Below are positions 12,153 to 23,845 of a stretch of DNA of 64,000 bases, one piece after another. Position 1 is the first letter of the stretch; each line of letters begins with the position of its first letter. The notes beneath the pieces were generated by a model, which did no database searches, had not been told where the DNA came from, and saw only the letters and a list, made by a program, of their open reading frames with translations. The DNA comes from Dactylis glomerata (lineage: Eukaryota > Streptophyta > Magnoliopsida > Poales > Poaceae). The stretch lies in the NCBI GenBank assembly GCA_007115705.1, contig QXEO01000339.1, positions 8,825,122 through 8,889,121 on the forward strand, in the 5' to 3' direction. The translations under genes were made by a program, and so were the position numbers.

Positions 12153-12477
12153 TGACGAGGGTTAACTCGACAAATGTCCAATATGAAGGACTAGGATCGG
12201 GGGAGTAGGGCGTCGAATGAACTCAAAGGTAAAGTCAATCAAACAAGGTGTGTATCGAAAGTAAACATAAGAATAAACTTGGCTTGCTTTCAATCTGTCC
12301 CTTACCGTCCTCTCCTGGCCCCTATATATAGGTGGCCAGGTCTCAAGGAACGGGAGGGGTCCGACACAGATTATAGTATCGACATACGACATGAACTCGT
12401 ATATCGACTAGCAGTACAATTGGGCCTAGCTTAACGGGCCTCAGGGGTACTTTAACTGACGGGCTCTATTATCTACA
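12153..12477 (-). repeat. 5' LTR (325 bp) of gypsy element G
   Basis: On the minus strand the LTR starts TGTAGATAATAGAGCCC (12477 downwards) and ends in CTCGTCA at 12153, with TG...CA termini immediately upstream of the primer binding site. A TATA-like CTATATATAGG lies near 12320-12332 in a suitable position for the LTR promoter. The partner LTR is outside the window, so the boundaries rest on the TG/CA ends and the primer site. Confidence 0.78.
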
Positions 12478-12711
12478 CCCTTCTCACCTAGAGCCGGCCT
12501 CCTCCACCACATTGCTCGGGTCGGCCACCTCTACCAACTCCTCGCTCGGGGCCGCCTAGAGCCGGCCTCCTCTGCCACTGCCTCGTTCGGGTCGATTGGC
12601 CACTCCGCTGCGAGTCCATCTACTTCACGAGGCCCATCCTGCTCGAGCTCAGAAACGTGCTCATCCGAGCAGATCCCCACGGCAAGGACCTAGCGCAGGA
12701 CGGCATCATGC
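12478..12711. other. GC-rich sequence, unassigned, with short tandem repeat
   Basis: CTAGAGCCGGCCTCCTC occurs twice (about 12490 and 12556) in units of about 67 bp that also share CTCG.TCGGGTCG. This appears to be the pre-insertion locus into which M3 and M2 later inserted, and it continues at 14337-14406 and 21762-22094. One plus-strand frame (about 12596-12720) is open but short, so no gene is claimed. Confidence 0.5.
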
Positions 12712-12716
12712 GTGTG

Positions 12717-14331
12717 TGTTGGTGTGTAGCGTTAACTACCAGTTGGGTACCCCAAGAGGAAGGTATGATGAGCACAACAGTAAGTTTTCCTCTCAGTAAG
12801 AAACCAAGGTTTAATCGATCAGTAGGAGAAAGAAACCACTTCTGAAGGTTGATGTTGACTGGTTTTTGGCAGGGCGCACTACCCGCACCAGAAGCAACGT
12901 GGAACCTGCACACAACACAACCAAGATACTTTGCCCCAACTTGCAGTGAGGTTGTCAATCTCACTGGTTGCTGAAAACAAAGGATTAAACGTATCGTGTG
13001 GAAAAGATATTTGTTTGCAGTAAGTAAATAAATAATGGTTGCGAAAAGTAAACGGTGCTTGCAGTAGATGGTAATATAAATGTAAAAGAATGGACCGGGG
13101 TCCACAGTTCATTAGAGGTGTCTCTCCATAAAGAAATAACATACTAGGTAAACAAATTACAGTTGGGCAATTGACAGAATAAAAAGTGCATAACAATGCA
13201 TGTACATGTCATGAAGATCACTATGAGATTCACTTGGGTATTACAACATAATACATAGACCGTAATCCAACTGCATCTATGACTAATAATCCACCCGCAG
13301 GATATCATCCAAACAACTCTTGGGTATTAAGTTGCAAGCAACAGATTATCACCTTAAGCAAAATGTGTAATGTAAACAATACAAATGTCCTTGAATAAAA
13401 GATTGATGTTTTCTCCCTAGTAGCAACAACACATCTACAACCTTAGAAGTTATTGTCACTCTCCTAGATTACTAGAGGCATGAACCCACTATCAAGCATA
13501 AATACTCCCTCTTGGAGTCACTAGCATCTACTCGGCCAAGATATCTACTAGCAACGGAGAGCATGCAAGATCATAAATAACATAGACATGATAAATCAAC
13601 AATCAACTTGACATAGTAGTCAATATTCATCAGATCCCAACAAACACAACATGTAGAATTACATAACGATGATCTTGATCATGATAGGCAGCTCACAAGA
13701 TCTAGACATGAAGCACATAGAGGAGAAGACGACCATCTAGCTACTGCTATGGACCCATAGTCTAAGGTAGACTACTCACGCATCACTCTGGAGGCTGGCA
13801 TGGTAATGAAGAAGGCCTCCGGTGATGATTCCCCTCTCCGGCAGGGTGCCGGGAAGAGCTTCTAGATCCTCCCGATCTCGGGACGACGACGGCGGTGGCT
13901 TGCAGTATGTTTCGTGGAGAAGTGTTCATTCCCTTAGGGTTTTCCTGTCGAAGGGAATTTATAGGCGGAAGGGCGATGTCAGGGGGGTGGACCAGGGGTC
14001 CACACCACCTGGTGGCGCGGCCAAGGGTGGCCCGCGCCACCCTATGGTGCGACTGCCCTCTGGCCCCCCTCCGTCTCTCCTTTGGACTTCGTCTTCGTGT
14101 CAGGTAAATAGGAACTTCGGCTTTCGTTTCTTCCAATTCTGAGAATATTCCCTGTGTAACTTTCTAAAACACAAAAACATCAGAAAACATGAACTGGCAC
14201 TATGGCATCTTGTTAATAGGTTAGTTTTAGAAAATGCAAAAAAATGCCACGAAGCGTAAACAAAACACAAAGCAATTAGTGTAAAACAAGCATGGAGTAT
14301 AAAAAATTATAGATATGTTTGCGACGTATCA
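12717..14331 (-). mobile_element. Solo LTR M3 (1615 bp)
   Basis: It starts TGTTGGTGTGTAGCG and ends GACGTATCA. The duplication GTGTG lies at 12712-12716 and 14332-14336. It is similar over its length to the M2 LTRs, with the shared block CCCCAAGAGGAAGGTATGAT near the left end. A perfect duplication with no internal region indicates LTR-LTR recombination. Open frames inside it are incidental. Confidence 0.9.
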
Positions 14332-14336
14332 GTGTG

Positions 14337-14406
14337 CTATGATTGCGGTGCGCTCGACCTTGGGCTAGGAGAGGACGCTGGGCTGAGCGCGGTGGCCCTG
14401 GTGGCG
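14337..14406. other. GC-rich locus sequence between M3 and M2
   Basis: This short stretch of the older GC-rich locus contains GAGAGGACGCTGGGC, which recurs at about 21812 on the other side of M2. Confidence 0.5.
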
Positions 14407-14411
14407 TGCGC

Positions 14412-16061
14412 TGTTGCTTGTTGCGGCGGTGTTGATGTAAATCACCGTCCCGTTGGGAACCCCAAGAGGAAGGTATGATGAGTATAGCAGCAAATTTTCC
14501 CTCAGTAAGAAACCAAGGTTTAATCGTCCAGTAGGAAAAAGCCAAACTCAAGAAGGTGATGCTTGCTAGCTTAGTGACACTCCAACAAGGGCGCCGTTAA
14601 CGATTCTTGTTAGCGCGTCTTCAACTAGTAGCAACGCGGAACCTCCACACAACACAACCAAATACTTTGCTCCCATCTTACGATGAGGTTGTTAATCTCA
14701 ACGGTTTGCTGTAAACAAAGGTATGATCGTATCGAGTGGAAAGCAATAGTAGTATGCAAGAAAGTAAACAGTGTGAGTAAAGTAAACAGGTGATAGCAAT
14801 ATAAAGGAAATTGGACCGGGGTCCACAGTTCACTAGTGGTGTCTCTCCATAAGATAAATAACACATGCTGGGTAAACAAATTACAGTTGGGCAATTGATA
14901 GAATAAAGATAACGTGCATATGTCGAGAGGATCACTATGAGATTTACTCTGGGCATTACAACAAGATACATAGACCGCCATCCAACTGCATCTATGACTA
15001 ATAATCCAACCACGGGGATATCGTCCGAACACCCCACGAGTATTAAGTTGCGAACAACAGATAATTGCATTAAGCAAAGTCTGTAATGTAAACAAAGCAT
15101 ATGCCCTTGGACATAAGAATGTTGTTTTCTCCCTAGTGGCAACAGCACATCTACAACCTTAGAGGTTTCTATAACTCCCCCAGATTAAATAGAGGCATGA
15201 ACCCAACTATCGAGCATAAATACCCCCTCTTGGAGTCACTAGTATCTACTTGGCCAAGATAGCTACTAATAACGGAGAGCATTCAAGATCATAAACAACA
15301 TTGAGATAACATAAGATAATATTCAGCACATCAACTCAATCATAACACCAATATTCATCGGATACCAACAAACACAACATGTAGAATTACATAACGATGA
15401 TCTTGATCATGTAAGGCAGATCACAAGATCTAAACATGAAGCACATGGTGGAGAAGACAACCATCTAGCTACTGCTATGGACCCATAGTCCAAGGTAGAC
15501 TACTCATTCATCGCACCGGAGGAAAGCATGGCGATGAAGAAGACCTCTGGTGGCGATTCCCCTCTCCGGCAGGGTGCCGGAAAGAGCTTCTGGACCCTCC
15601 CGATCTCGGGTCGACGACGGCGGCGGATCGTGATGTATTTCTGGAAAATTGATCGGGTACTTAGGTTTTTCCCGTCGGGGGGTCTTTATAGGCGAAGGGG
15701 TAGCGTCAGAGGTGGACCAGGGTGGTCTCACCCATAGGGGGCGCGGGCCAGGGGCAGGCCGCGCCGCCCTATGGTGAGGCCAGCCCCTGGCTCGGCTCCG
15801 ACTCCTCTTCGGTGTTCTGGAAGCTTCATTTAATATCTGAATGTTCGGCTTTTGTTTCGTCCAATTCCGAGAATATTTCCTATGTAACTTTTCTAAAACA
15901 CAAAAATAGCAGAAAACAGGGAACTGGCACCGTGGCATCTTGTTAATAGGTTAGTTCCGCAAAATGCATAAAAATGCCACGAAGTGTAACGAAACACTAA
16001 GCAAATAGTGTAAAAACAAGCATGGAGCATCAAAAATTATAGATACGTTTGAGACGTATCA
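14412..16061 (-). repeat. 3' LTR of M2
   Basis: It runs from TGTTGCTTGTTGCGG to GACGTATCA on the plus strand and is 1650 bp long. It is adjacent to the polypurine tract, so it is the 3' LTR of a minus-strand element. The partner is at 20117-21756. Confidence 0.92.
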
Positions 16062-16075
16062 GCATCCCCAAGCTT
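16062..16075 (-). other. Polypurine tract of M2
   Basis: Read on the minus strand, TTAAGCTTGGGGATGC directly precedes TGATACG of the 3' LTR. The same motif precedes the 3' LTR of P. Confidence 0.8.
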
Positions 16076-19000
16076 AACTCCTGCTCGTCCTCGAGTAGGT
16101 AAGTGATAACAAAAGAAATAATTTTTGAGGTGACATGCACCTACACAATCTTGATCATCTATGTAAAGCATTGAGTGCTGGGATCAAAAGAACTTAAAAC
16201 ATGGGCATGAAAGATATAATCTTGATAGAAGAAACTTAGCAACCATGTTATAACATGAAAAAGAACACAAACGAAACATCATGAAAATGAAACAATGAAA
16301 GTCAAACGTGTGTTCAAATTATAAGGAAAAACATAAAAATGGTTTTCAGCTTGTCCTTCATGGAGAGCAAAACATAAATGCATAGGACACCTTCAAGTTT
16401 AAGAGGGTGACTAGATACAAGTAATTTAAGAACAAGTGAAACCAACATCATGAATCAATCAATGAAAACTTTGGGACAATGCACATTATACTCAGAATGA
16501 CAACTATGCTCTCTTAGACGGTGTATAAAGATAGAAGGTGGTGACTCAACATAAAAGTAAAAGAAAGGCCCTTCGCAGAGGGAAGCAGTGATTCCAAGTT
16601 TTATAAACCTTCAAAAATTATGGTACTTACTAGCTTTGAGCTCTCATTGCCCCCATTATAGGCATCTTGAATGGTTAAAGTTAATGCGAGTACAATTATG
16701 AAGCATATGCTTGACAAATCATAAGTTGAAAACCTCATGTCCCGTGAAGTACGAATACCCAAACCTCATGCTACTCGACTTAGAGTCCCAAGCAAGCTCT
16801 TGTCATTGTAAGTATACACGTATCACCGAGAACCACCAACGGGGTACCTCCGTGCCCGATGACATAGAACAAGCCTACATCAAAATGATAGGACAAACAG
16901 ACAATGAACACCTTGGTATCTCTTTTATTTACCATTGGTATAGCTTTTTATTGTGAGATGCGTCGTCGAATGTTCACTATGGGCATGGTGTAAATTTCCA
17001 CCATGAATTATGCATGGCTTAGATTAGCGGCCCAGGCGTTTCTCTAACACATATACAAACTCCATGATCCCGCAAGATTCCCAAATTATTTCACATCGTG
17101 AGTATCCATAAAAAAGATCACGATATCAACTCAAATAAGAAGTGCAATGTTGAAAGCTTGCCCCATGACGGCATGGCTGGGCTAATTTCTAACTTACAAC
17201 TTGCAAGCATAACAACTCAACATAAGAGAGCCACAATGTCAAATTTTTAAGAACGAGAAAAGTAAAGTGTGACATCAGGTTCGTGAGAGCTTTACTTACC
17301 AATTTTCGCATAACACCAAAAAGAGTTTAATTTGAAGGATAGATAAAAGCAAGTCAAATGTACTTTAGAATAGCAAATTGCTAATAGGTATGTATGGTGG
17401 AAACATTGGAACAACTTGGTTTTTAGGAGTTGGATGCAGGAGTAGAGCTCATACTCAGTACAAAATAAGGGCTAGCAAAAGACTGGGAGCGACCAACTAA
17501 GAGAGCAATAACGGCCATAATCATGCAAAGCGACAAAGCAACATTAAAAGAAGCATAAGATGGCATCAAAAGTCAAAAACTAAATGATCATAGAGGCTTA
17601 TGGCGACTTTGTATGAGTCAAACATGTGTGAGCATGCGCCAAGTCAACCCAAATAAAGCATCAAAAGAGAAAACCAAAATAATGCTTCCAAATAATTAAA
17701 AACAACGCATGATTTTTTTTCAAAGGCTCATTAAGCAATCTTAGTCATTTGAGACAAGTCATGCTACAGCAAAACTACTAAGCATACTATCCATACAACA
17801 TCAAGCACGACATGCAAAAGTCTAGGCCGCAGTCTACACAAGCTCTTTTTTGTACCACTTTTTTGCATAATTTTTTTTCTCTTTTCCAACACCATTCGAA
17901 CCTTTTTGAAATAACTCTTTTGATGAAAACCAACATGGACCAGAGGTCAAAATACACCTTGATATAAAGATATAACAAGATCTGAACACAAATCAAGGCG
18001 AAAAACGAAAGCTAAAAGCAGTTCTAGAAAAAGAGAACACTCGTTGAACGATAAGAGTGAAAAATAGAGTGTTCTTGGCAAATGAAAAGCAAGGCAACTT
18101 CTCCAAAAGAAATTTGTTGGGGTCCAACCATTTATTGTAGCAAACAAAACTAAACAAAATTGAAAACTAAAACAACTGATGCTCCAAGAAAAACGCATAA
18201 TGCATGAAGCAATAAAAATATAGTGTGTTGAAAGGTGACCTGATTTTTGCCGATGAAGAAGGGGTGCCGCGGGGGCATCCCCAAGCTTCGACGCTTGTAC
18301 CTCTTGTATATTTCTTGGGGTGCATGGGCATCCCTAATCTTAATCTTTTGTCCATTCTTCAACTCATCTCATCATTCTCCAATCCCTACACTTGAAAACT
18401 TCCTTCATACAAAACTAAACACAATTTATTAGCAACATTAGTGTAAGCATAATAATGAATCAACCCCTTTTTGGTTCAGGTTTCAACTCAAAACCACCAC
18501 ATATAAAGCATATACTACTGTAGCAACTTCCCCAAAAGTTTCGTGATCAAAAGAACTCAAAAAGAAAGCGATCGAGAGGCAAACACAAATAGTGGCAGAA
18601 ATCTGTCAAAACAGAACAGCTGACAAAGATCGATTTTTTTGAGGGTTTTCTGTTGCTCAAATCAAAAGTGTATAACTAATGAAAGTTTGGATATAACCTG
18701 GGGCATATGCACAAGAAATTTAAGGTTAAAAAGATATTCTGAGAATTTTTACGAATTTTTACGGTGCAGCACCGAAATCTGTTTCAGGACAGCAACATCC
18801 CCAAATCTTACCTCACTCAAATTAGAGGCTTCTCTTGGCACAACAACGAAATAAAAATGATAAGGAGAGGTTATTACAGTAGTAATAACTTCCAAGACTC
18901 AAATAAAAGAAAAAGAACTGAAAAGAAAACAATGGGTTATCTCCTAAGAGTGCTTTTCTTTAACGCCTTTGAGCTAGGCTCAGTAATTTGAGAAGATGCT

Positions 19001-19094
19001 CACATAAGAAATATGAATGGAAGCCAAAAAGAGCATGAAGGAGCAAATATAAAACACATTTAAGTCAAATCCACTTCCTATGCATCGGAATCTT
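16076..19094 (-). other. Non-coding internal region of M2
   Basis: This AT-rich region is similar to the internal region of P in inverse orientation. No coding sequence is supported. A minus-strand PPT-like hairpin pair lies at about 18250-18350. Confidence 0.7.
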
Positions 19095-19966
19095 CTAAGA
19101 AAATAAATCAAAGAAGCACATAGTAACAAGTATGGGTAGATAAAACAAGAGCAACTTCGGAACTTTCAATATAAAGAGAGGTGTTTTAGTAACATGAGAA
19201 TTCCAACAACCATATTTTTCTCTCTCATAATAATTTTCAGTAGCATCATGAACAAACTCAACAATATAAATATCACACTCACCCTCTTTTGTTAAGCATG
19301 GAGGGCAATCAAATAAGGTATTAGTTAAAGAGTTACTCTTATTGGGAGGTAGACATGGGTAGCTCCATTCTTCTTCCTCTTGATCATCAAATGAGCTTCC
19401 AATTTCAGCAATTTCTTCTTCCATAGGCTCCTTCAAGGCATTAGTCTCTTCCGTTGGAGAGCATCTATTCAGATATTTAAGAATATAGCCATTTTCTTCC
19501 TTGTAATTATCAAAGAAAAATTTAAGTATATCATAAACCTCATATTTATAAAGTGCATCATCAGTATTTTCAAGAAAATAAGCAAGTTCAAATGCACCCT
19601 TCCAAGCAATAAATTCTTCAATTTGTTCCACATCATAAAGTCATAATTTCCATTAATATAAGAAGATATGGTAACATCATCATTATACTCACATTGAAAA
19701 GGGAGGTGTTTATACCTCCTACAGCAACAAGATCTATCAAAGCAATAAGTAATATTATAAGTACAGCACATGTTTCTAGCAATGATATACAAAGTATTAA
19801 TTTGTTCCCATAAGTGTTTCCCTTTTTGTGACAAGCGGTGTTCCTCATAATAATTTTGCTGCTCTTCCGTGAACCCACCTTGGCAAAAAGATTTAGTTTC
19901 AAAGAAACCAACCATTGATAGAAAGCATGATAAAGCAAGACAATAACAGACCAACAAAAATAACAA
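19095..19966 (-). pseudogene. Unknown ORF of non-autonomous LTR element M2, frameshifted
   Basis: Two overlapping minus-strand frames, 19966-19469 and 19631-19095, look like one former protein of about 280 aa broken by a frameshift near 19630. The first part has a hydrophobic N-terminus, then ETKSFCQGGFTEEQQNYYEE and a Cys-rich segment CFDRSCCCRRYKHLPFQC. The second part is acidic (EEIAEIGSSFDDQEEEEW) with CPPCLTKEGECD and a hydrophobic end. I recognise no domain. It is not a normal gag (no CCHC knuckle) and has no pol motif. Its place just after the primer site is where gag would lie. Host-derived or element-specific origin cannot be told from the sequence. Confidence 0.5.
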
Positions 19967-20090
19967 CTATAGTAGGAACTAATTTTTTTGTACTTTTTGA
20001 TAAAAAGATGCAAGCAAAAATAAAGTAAAGCAAAACTAAAACAATGTAAAGGATGTGCGTGCAAAACTCCCCTTGCAGAAGTGTTCTTTT

Positions 20091-20108
20091 TCCCCGGCAA
20101 CGCCTCCA
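20091..20108 (-). other. tRNA-Asp primer binding site of M2
   Basis: The minus strand reads TGGAGGCGTTGCCGGGGA. The consensus complement of plant tRNA-Asp is TGGCGCCGTTGCCGGGGA. It sits 8 bases from the LTR end at 20117. Confidence 0.8.
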
Positions 20109-20116
20109 GAAAATTT

Positions 20117-21756
20117 TGTTGCTTGTTGCGGCAGTGTTGATGTAAATCACCGTCCCGTTGGGAACCCCAAGAGGAAGGTATGATGAGTATAGCAGCAAAT
20201 TTTCCCTCAGTAAGAAACCAAGGTTTAATCGTCCAGTAGGAAAGAGCCAAACTCAAGAAGGTGATGCTTGCTAGCTTACTGACACTCCAACAAGGGCGCC
20301 ATTAACGATTCTTGTTAGCGCATCTTCAACTAGTAGCAACGCGGAACCTGCACACAACACAACCAAATACTTTGCTCCCAACTTACGATGAGGTTGTCAA
20401 TCTCACCGGTTTGCTGTAAACAAAGGTATGAGCGTATCGAGTGGAAATCAATAGTACTATGCAAGAAAGTAAACTGTGTGAGTAAAGTAAACAGGTGATA
20501 GCAATATAAAGGAAATTGGACCGGGGTCCACAGTTCACTAGTGGTGTCTCTCATAAGATAAATAACACATGCTGGGTAAACAAATTACAGTTGGGCAATT
20601 GATAGAATAAAGATAACATGCATATGTCGAGAGGATCACTATGAGATTTACTCTGGCATTACAACAAGATACATAGATCGCCATCCAACTGCATCTATCA
20701 CTAATAATCCACCCACGGGGATATCTTCCGAACACCCCACGAGTATTAAGTTGCGAACAACAGATAATTGCATTAAGCAAAGTGTGTAATGTAAACAAAG
20801 CATATGCCCTTGGACATAAGAATGTTGTTTTCTCCCTAGTGGCAATAGCACATCTACAACCTTAGAGGTTTCTGTCACTCCCCCAGATTAAATAGAGACA
20901 TGAACCCAACTATCGAGCATAAATACCCCCTCTTGGAGTCACTAGTATCTACTTGGCCAAGATAGCTACTAACAACGGAGAGCATGCAAGATCATAAACA
21001 ATATAGAGATAACATAAGATAATATTCAGCATATCAACTCAATCATAACACCAATATTCATCAGATCCCAACAAACACAACATGTACATAACGGTGATCT
21101 CGATCATGTAAGGCTGCTCACGAGATCTAAACATGAAGCACATGGTGGAGAAGACAACCATCTAGCTACTGCTATGGACCCATATCCAAGGTAGACCACT
21201 CACTCATCGCGCCGGAGGCAAGCATGGCGATGAAGAAGACCTCCGGTGGCGATTCCCCTCTCCGGCAGGGTGCCGGGAAGAGCTTCTGGACCCTCCTGAT
21301 CTCGGATCGACGATGGCGGCGGATCGTGATGTATTTCTAAAAAATTGATTGGGTACTTAGTTTTTTCCCGTCAAGGGGTCTTTATAGGCGAAGGGGCAGC
21401 GTCAGAGGTGGACCAGGGTGGTCTCACCCATAGGGGGCGCGGGCCAGGGGCAGGCCGCGCCGCCCTATGGTGAGGACAGCCTCTGGCTCGGCTCCGACTC
21501 CTCTTCGGTGTTCTGGAAGCTTTGTTTAATATCTGAATGTTCGGCTTTTGTTTCGTCCAATTTTGAGAATATTTCCTGTGTAACTTTTCTGAAACACAAA
21601 AACAGCAGAAAACAGGGAACTGGCACTGTGGCATCTTGTTAATAGGTTAGTTCCGGAAATGCATAAAAACGCCACGAGGTGTAACGAAACACTAAGCAAA
21701 TGGTGTAAAAACAAGCATGGAGCATCAAAAATTATAGATACGTTTGAGACGTATCA
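20117..21756 (-). repeat. 5' LTR of M2
   Basis: This 1640-bp LTR has TGTTGC...CGTATCA ends and is followed on the right by the duplication TGCGC. Confidence 0.92.
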
Positions 21757-21761
21757 TGCGC

Positions 21762-22094
21762 TAAGACGGCGGCCAGATTCTAAGCGGCGGCGCGCTCGGC
21801 CTCTCAGGCTGGGAGAGGACGCTGGGCGCGGGTGAACCATGGCTGCCAGATGCTGAGCGGCGATGCGCTCGGCCTTCGTCGCATGGCCAGCGCAGCGCCT
21901 GCATATGGGGAGGGTGGTTGACGGCTGGGAAATTGTCCTTCTCCGAATCGATACAACATCTGGCTCCCCTTCCCCCCTCCCCCCACACACACATACCAAT
22001 ATGGCTAAACATTGTCTCCGCCGGACCCCGTATTCCACTGGAGATGCTCTAAATCTGTTGGAAACGATTCTTGTTTAACCGAGTGTAATCATTA
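21762..22094. other. GC-rich locus sequence right of M2
   Basis: It holds two degenerate copies of a unit containing GCGGCG.TGCGCTCGGCCT (near 21780 and 21860), related to the sequence at 14345-14400. A CT-rich tract leads to CACTGGAGATGCTCTAA, a motif common near ends of cereal DNA transposons. No gene is supported. Confidence 0.45.
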
Positions 22095-22338
22095 GGTTTC
22101 GGTGTCAGGTAAATAGGAACTTCGGATTTCATTTCGTCCAATTCGGAGAATATTTCCTTTGTAACTTTTCTAAAATACAAAAACAGCAGAAAACAGGGAA
22201 CTGGCACTGTGGCATCTCGTTAATAGGTTAGTTTCAGAAAATGCATAAAAACACCACAATGTGTAAACAAAACACAAAGCAATTGGTGTAAAACAAGCAT
22301 GGAGCATCAAAAATTATAGATACGTTTACGATGTATCA
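22095..22338 (-). repeat. Truncated LTR fragment M4
   Basis: It matches the end of the M3 and M2 LTRs from GTCAGGTAAATAGGAAC to the terminus, here ending GATGTATCA. The left part is missing. It abuts CACTA-1 coding sequence on the right. Confidence 0.82.
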
Positions 22339-23845
22339 GCAACCTCCTCTAGATCCGAAAGTGATAAAAATGCAGAAGACCCTTCACCAACCCGAGCCAA
22401 GGCTTGTATCATACTATGATCACACTATTCCCAAGTCGCATAATGCAGCAAAACGGTCGAGTAGTGCAAGTGGGAAATCAGTTCCCCAGCTCGGAGAATA
22501 GAAAAACTCGTGCCCCCCGCTCCAAGTGTTTCCCGATATCCAGTATGATCCAGAGATTATAGCACTATACTAAGAGGAGGCTGAAGCTCATGGTTTGTTG
22601 TTTCTCAGTACTTAAGCTAGTGTTATTTCCCCACGGCTGATATAGCATACAAATAACGGCACGGGAACCCTCTAATCAGACCTGAGGAGATTCCGAATCT
22701 ACCAACAAGATTGCGAAAATTGCATAAGTGGTACATGGAAGCCTCAAAGGATGGAAGAACTGGATCGTACTGGGAATTAATGATGAGCAATACTTTCGTG
22801 GAACTGACGACATAAACATCGAATTTGCTGAATTATTTCAATTATACAATCATGACGCCCTCGACAAATCTATCATCAGTGCCTATTATCTATAAGTATT
22901 ATTTTTGTAATTAAGTCTTTAGCTCATCTCGTTCATTGCATGCATAATTATACTCACTATATTATGTAGATTGAAGAAACTCGAATGCAAAAGAGGACGA
23001 ATCTATGACATTGGGTTCGTTGACCCATATATCGTGAACGAGCATAGTCTCCATAACCATATCAAGGACACGGAGAATAACTTGGTATGGGCGTTGAGGA
23101 AACAAGAAACCATGAGAGAAATACTATTTTCTTACAACTTCAAGTGAGTGTTACTGTCTTGTACACGTTACTATTTTGGTTACTCGATGTTAATTATGTG
23201 TTATGCGTGTGCGCATGTATCACTTTATTCTGCTAGTTACTCAACTTGATAGAGGACAAGTACTAGTCATGGACTCGAAACGTAAACCCCTTGAGACATT
23301 TAGGGACATGATTGATACACTCCAGAGGTAATTTCAATCATTATGACACTATATCGGCAACTTTCATTTATTTCCCAATATCAAGTAATTAGTAACTTCT
23401 TTATTCATTTTCTTTGCTGGTCAGTGCTTGGAAACGGTTCACAAAGAATGCAACGGGTCCCAAGAAAAAGGAGCTTGAATTTAAACAAGTACCGGTAAGT
23501 ACTACTAGCTAGGTTCGCACGTCTCTTGATTCTAGTTTTAATACCATTATCATCCTTGATTATTATTTTGATTAAACTCTGTTCTCGTAAAGTGCTTGAA
23601 GCAAGATAACGAGAATAATTTATGTAGATTCTAGGTTTGCGAGTTCATTTGACAGACTTGCTGTGAGAAGGGCAGAGTCTTAGAACAACTAAATGTACAT
23701 AAACAATATTCATAATTTTATTTTATTACCATCATTTATGTTGAGTTTTTTCATTCATATATATTGATCTCCTTCTTTACATGATCGAACGGATGCGGGA
23801 TGGTCTTCTAGCAACCAAGCGTGTACCAGCAATTCAAGAGGAAGT

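Larger units (their letters stand above)
1..12477 (-). mobile_element. Degenerate Ty3/gypsy LTR retrotransposon (element G), 5' part, split by nested insertions
   Basis: Read on the minus strand, the order is 5' LTR (12153-12477), primer binding site (12131-12150), gag (12115 down to 10329, resuming at 3263), protease, reverse transcriptase, partial RNase H and integrase, ending at a stop at 204. This PR-RT-RH-IN order is that of Ty3/gypsy. The 3' LTR lies beyond the left edge. Element G proper occupies 1-3268 and 10324-12477; the stretch between is a nested insertion flanked by the 5-bp duplication TGGCC (3264-3268 and 10324-10328). Frameshifts, a premature stop and an internal deletion make it non-functional. 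The family name was not determined. Confidence 0.9.
14412..21756 (-). mobile_element. Complete non-autonomous LTR retrotransposon M2 (7345 bp)
   Basis: The element has two LTRs (14412-16061 and 20117-21756), the duplication TGCGC (14407-14411 and 21757-21761), a tRNA-Asp-type primer site (20091-20108) and a polypurine tract (16062-16075), all consistent with minus-strand orientation. The internal region is about 4.06 kb and has no pol. It carries only a degenerate small ORF near the primer-site end. The element must have been mobilised by proteins from a related autonomous family. LTR divergence is a few percent by eye. Confidence 0.93.

Noticed and set aside
12620..15148. Several ORFs of 100-160 codons on the minus strand
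   Set aside because: They fall in LTRs M3 and M2, and equivalent frames are broken in the sister LTRs.
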